This document shows positions 63,275 to 64,000 of a DNA stretch of 64,000 nt, in pieces. This DNA is from Cylicocyclus nassatus (taxonomy: Eukaryota; Nematoda; Chromadorea; Rhabditida; Strongylidae). Below the pieces are notes generated by a model. It was given only the letters and a program-made list of their open reading frames with translations, was not told the DNA's origin and ran no database searches. The DNA lies in NCBI GenBank assembly GCA_958299035.1, contig CATQJL010000001.1:82523071-82587070 (forward strand), written 5' to 3'. Position numbers and translations under genes: made by a program. The stretch's first letter is position 1, and each line of letters starts with the position of its first letter.

Positions 63275-64000
63275 TTAGGTGGGTCACAAAGTTCGTTCGC
63301 CAGATTTTTGAAAAACCATAACTTTCCTCCTTTTTGGTGGAATCTCTTAATTTTAATTCTATTTGAAAGCGGAAACCTTTCTCTTTACAGCTGTGCCTTT
63401 GAAAAATGGTCTGAGAAAGTTTGAGAGTTAGAAGCAGTTGAATGAAATCAGTCAACAACGGCACTTTTCAAGCTGGATCACGAATAATTCTGGAAGTGTT
63501 TTTATTCGATAGAGAAAATTATGCTCCTTACTATAGCACCTTTTCCACGGATTAAAACGGAAAAGATCCAGAGTTATAAGCAAATAAAGAGAATTACTTC
63601 AATTTTGCAATTTTTGAGCATGTCCAAAATGGCCCAAAGACGTCACAAAAAAGGCGAGAAAGCTATGAACATGTGTTTGTGACCTTCTCTTTCTAGCTGT
63701 GCGAAAATAGTAAGAATCGAGTGCGATTGTAATTTTCGTGAAAAACAGAGGCCCAAAAATCCGGAAATATTACGAAAATTGAAATTGCTCTCGATTGGTA
63801 CGATTTTCACTCACCTAGAAAGAAAAGGTCACAAAACCCATGTTCATAGCTTTTCCGCCTATTTTGTGACGTTTTTGGGCTATTTTGAGCATGCTCAAAA
63901 ATTGCAAAATTGATTAATTCTCTTTCTTTGCTTATAACTCTGGATCTTTTCCGTTTTAATCCGTGGAAAAAGTACTACAGTAAAGAGCATAATTTTCTCT
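63275..64000. mobile_element. Mariner-type fold-back, cut by window end
   Basis: TA precedes TTAGGTGGGTCACAAAGTTC. From 63536 to 63990 the sequence is palindromic about a centre near 63765 (TTTTCCACGGATTAAAACGG at 63540; its complement near 63950). The right terminus lies outside the window. Confidence 0.8.

Overview
The window looks like a stretch of nematode chromosome, most plausibly a clade V (strongylid, hookworm-like) worm. The evidence is small exons with U-rich 3' splice sites and GT-AG introns, a member of the nematode DUF273 family, a divergent GT31 galactosyltransferase-type gene, remains of RTE-type and Penelope-like retroelements, a Helitron relic, and a very large load of TA-flanked inverted-repeat elements. 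I see no bacterial-style operons, rRNA, tRNA or CRISPR. The species call is inference.

Only two host genes could be assembled exon by exon. (1) A plus-strand DUF273 gene has seven phase-compatible exons between 7332 and 15524. Its 5.4-kb and 1.7-kb introns are filled with palindromic elements, and exon 6 carries an in-frame TGA where the family has a conserved Trp. (2) A minus-strand GT31/Galactosyl_T gene has five phase-compatible exons between 47347 and 40766. Both encode glycosyltransferase-like proteins with a D-G-D motif. The first and last exons were not found for either gene.

The retroelement block is 28.8-34.5 kb. It holds an RTE-type endonuclease relic (28.95-29.5 kb, +), a Penelope-like RT relic (29.9-30.7 kb, +), and an intact, very AT-rich 591-codon Penelope-like reverse transcriptase (32691-34466, -). 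A second RTE relic lies at 37.7-38.8 kb (-). A Helitron remnant (59316 to about 61.8 kb, -) keeps N-terminal and Rep coding and a canonical-looking 3' end, but has lost its helicase.

Most of the remaining sequence is built from inverted-repeat DNA. More than twenty elements are recognisable. They include TTAGGT-ended mariner-type fold-backs (0.5-1.5 kb, arms of 90-700 bp), CAGGGTGTCCC- and CAGTCGAG-ended Tc1-type elements with TA duplications, a TTAA-flanked piggyBac-type MITE, hAT-type MITEs (one with a perfect 8-bp target duplication), a family ending in a GGCAGTGTCCGGGCA-like repeat, and a 784-bp element enclosing a 51-52-bp tandem array. Several occur in repeated combinations: A with B twice, and C with D twice.

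Layout: 0-7.3 kb MITEs; 7.3-15.5 kb DUF273 gene with intronic elements; 15.5-23.8 kb minisatellite-bearing elements and unassigned DNA; 23.8-27.4 kb nested palindrome cluster; 28.8-34.5 kb retroelements; 35-39.6 kb MITEs, microsatellites and RTE relic; 40.8-47.3 kb GT31 gene; 47.5-59.2 kb almost continuous palindromic elements; 59.3-61.8 kb Helitron; 62-64 kb a tandem duplication and a final mariner-type arm.
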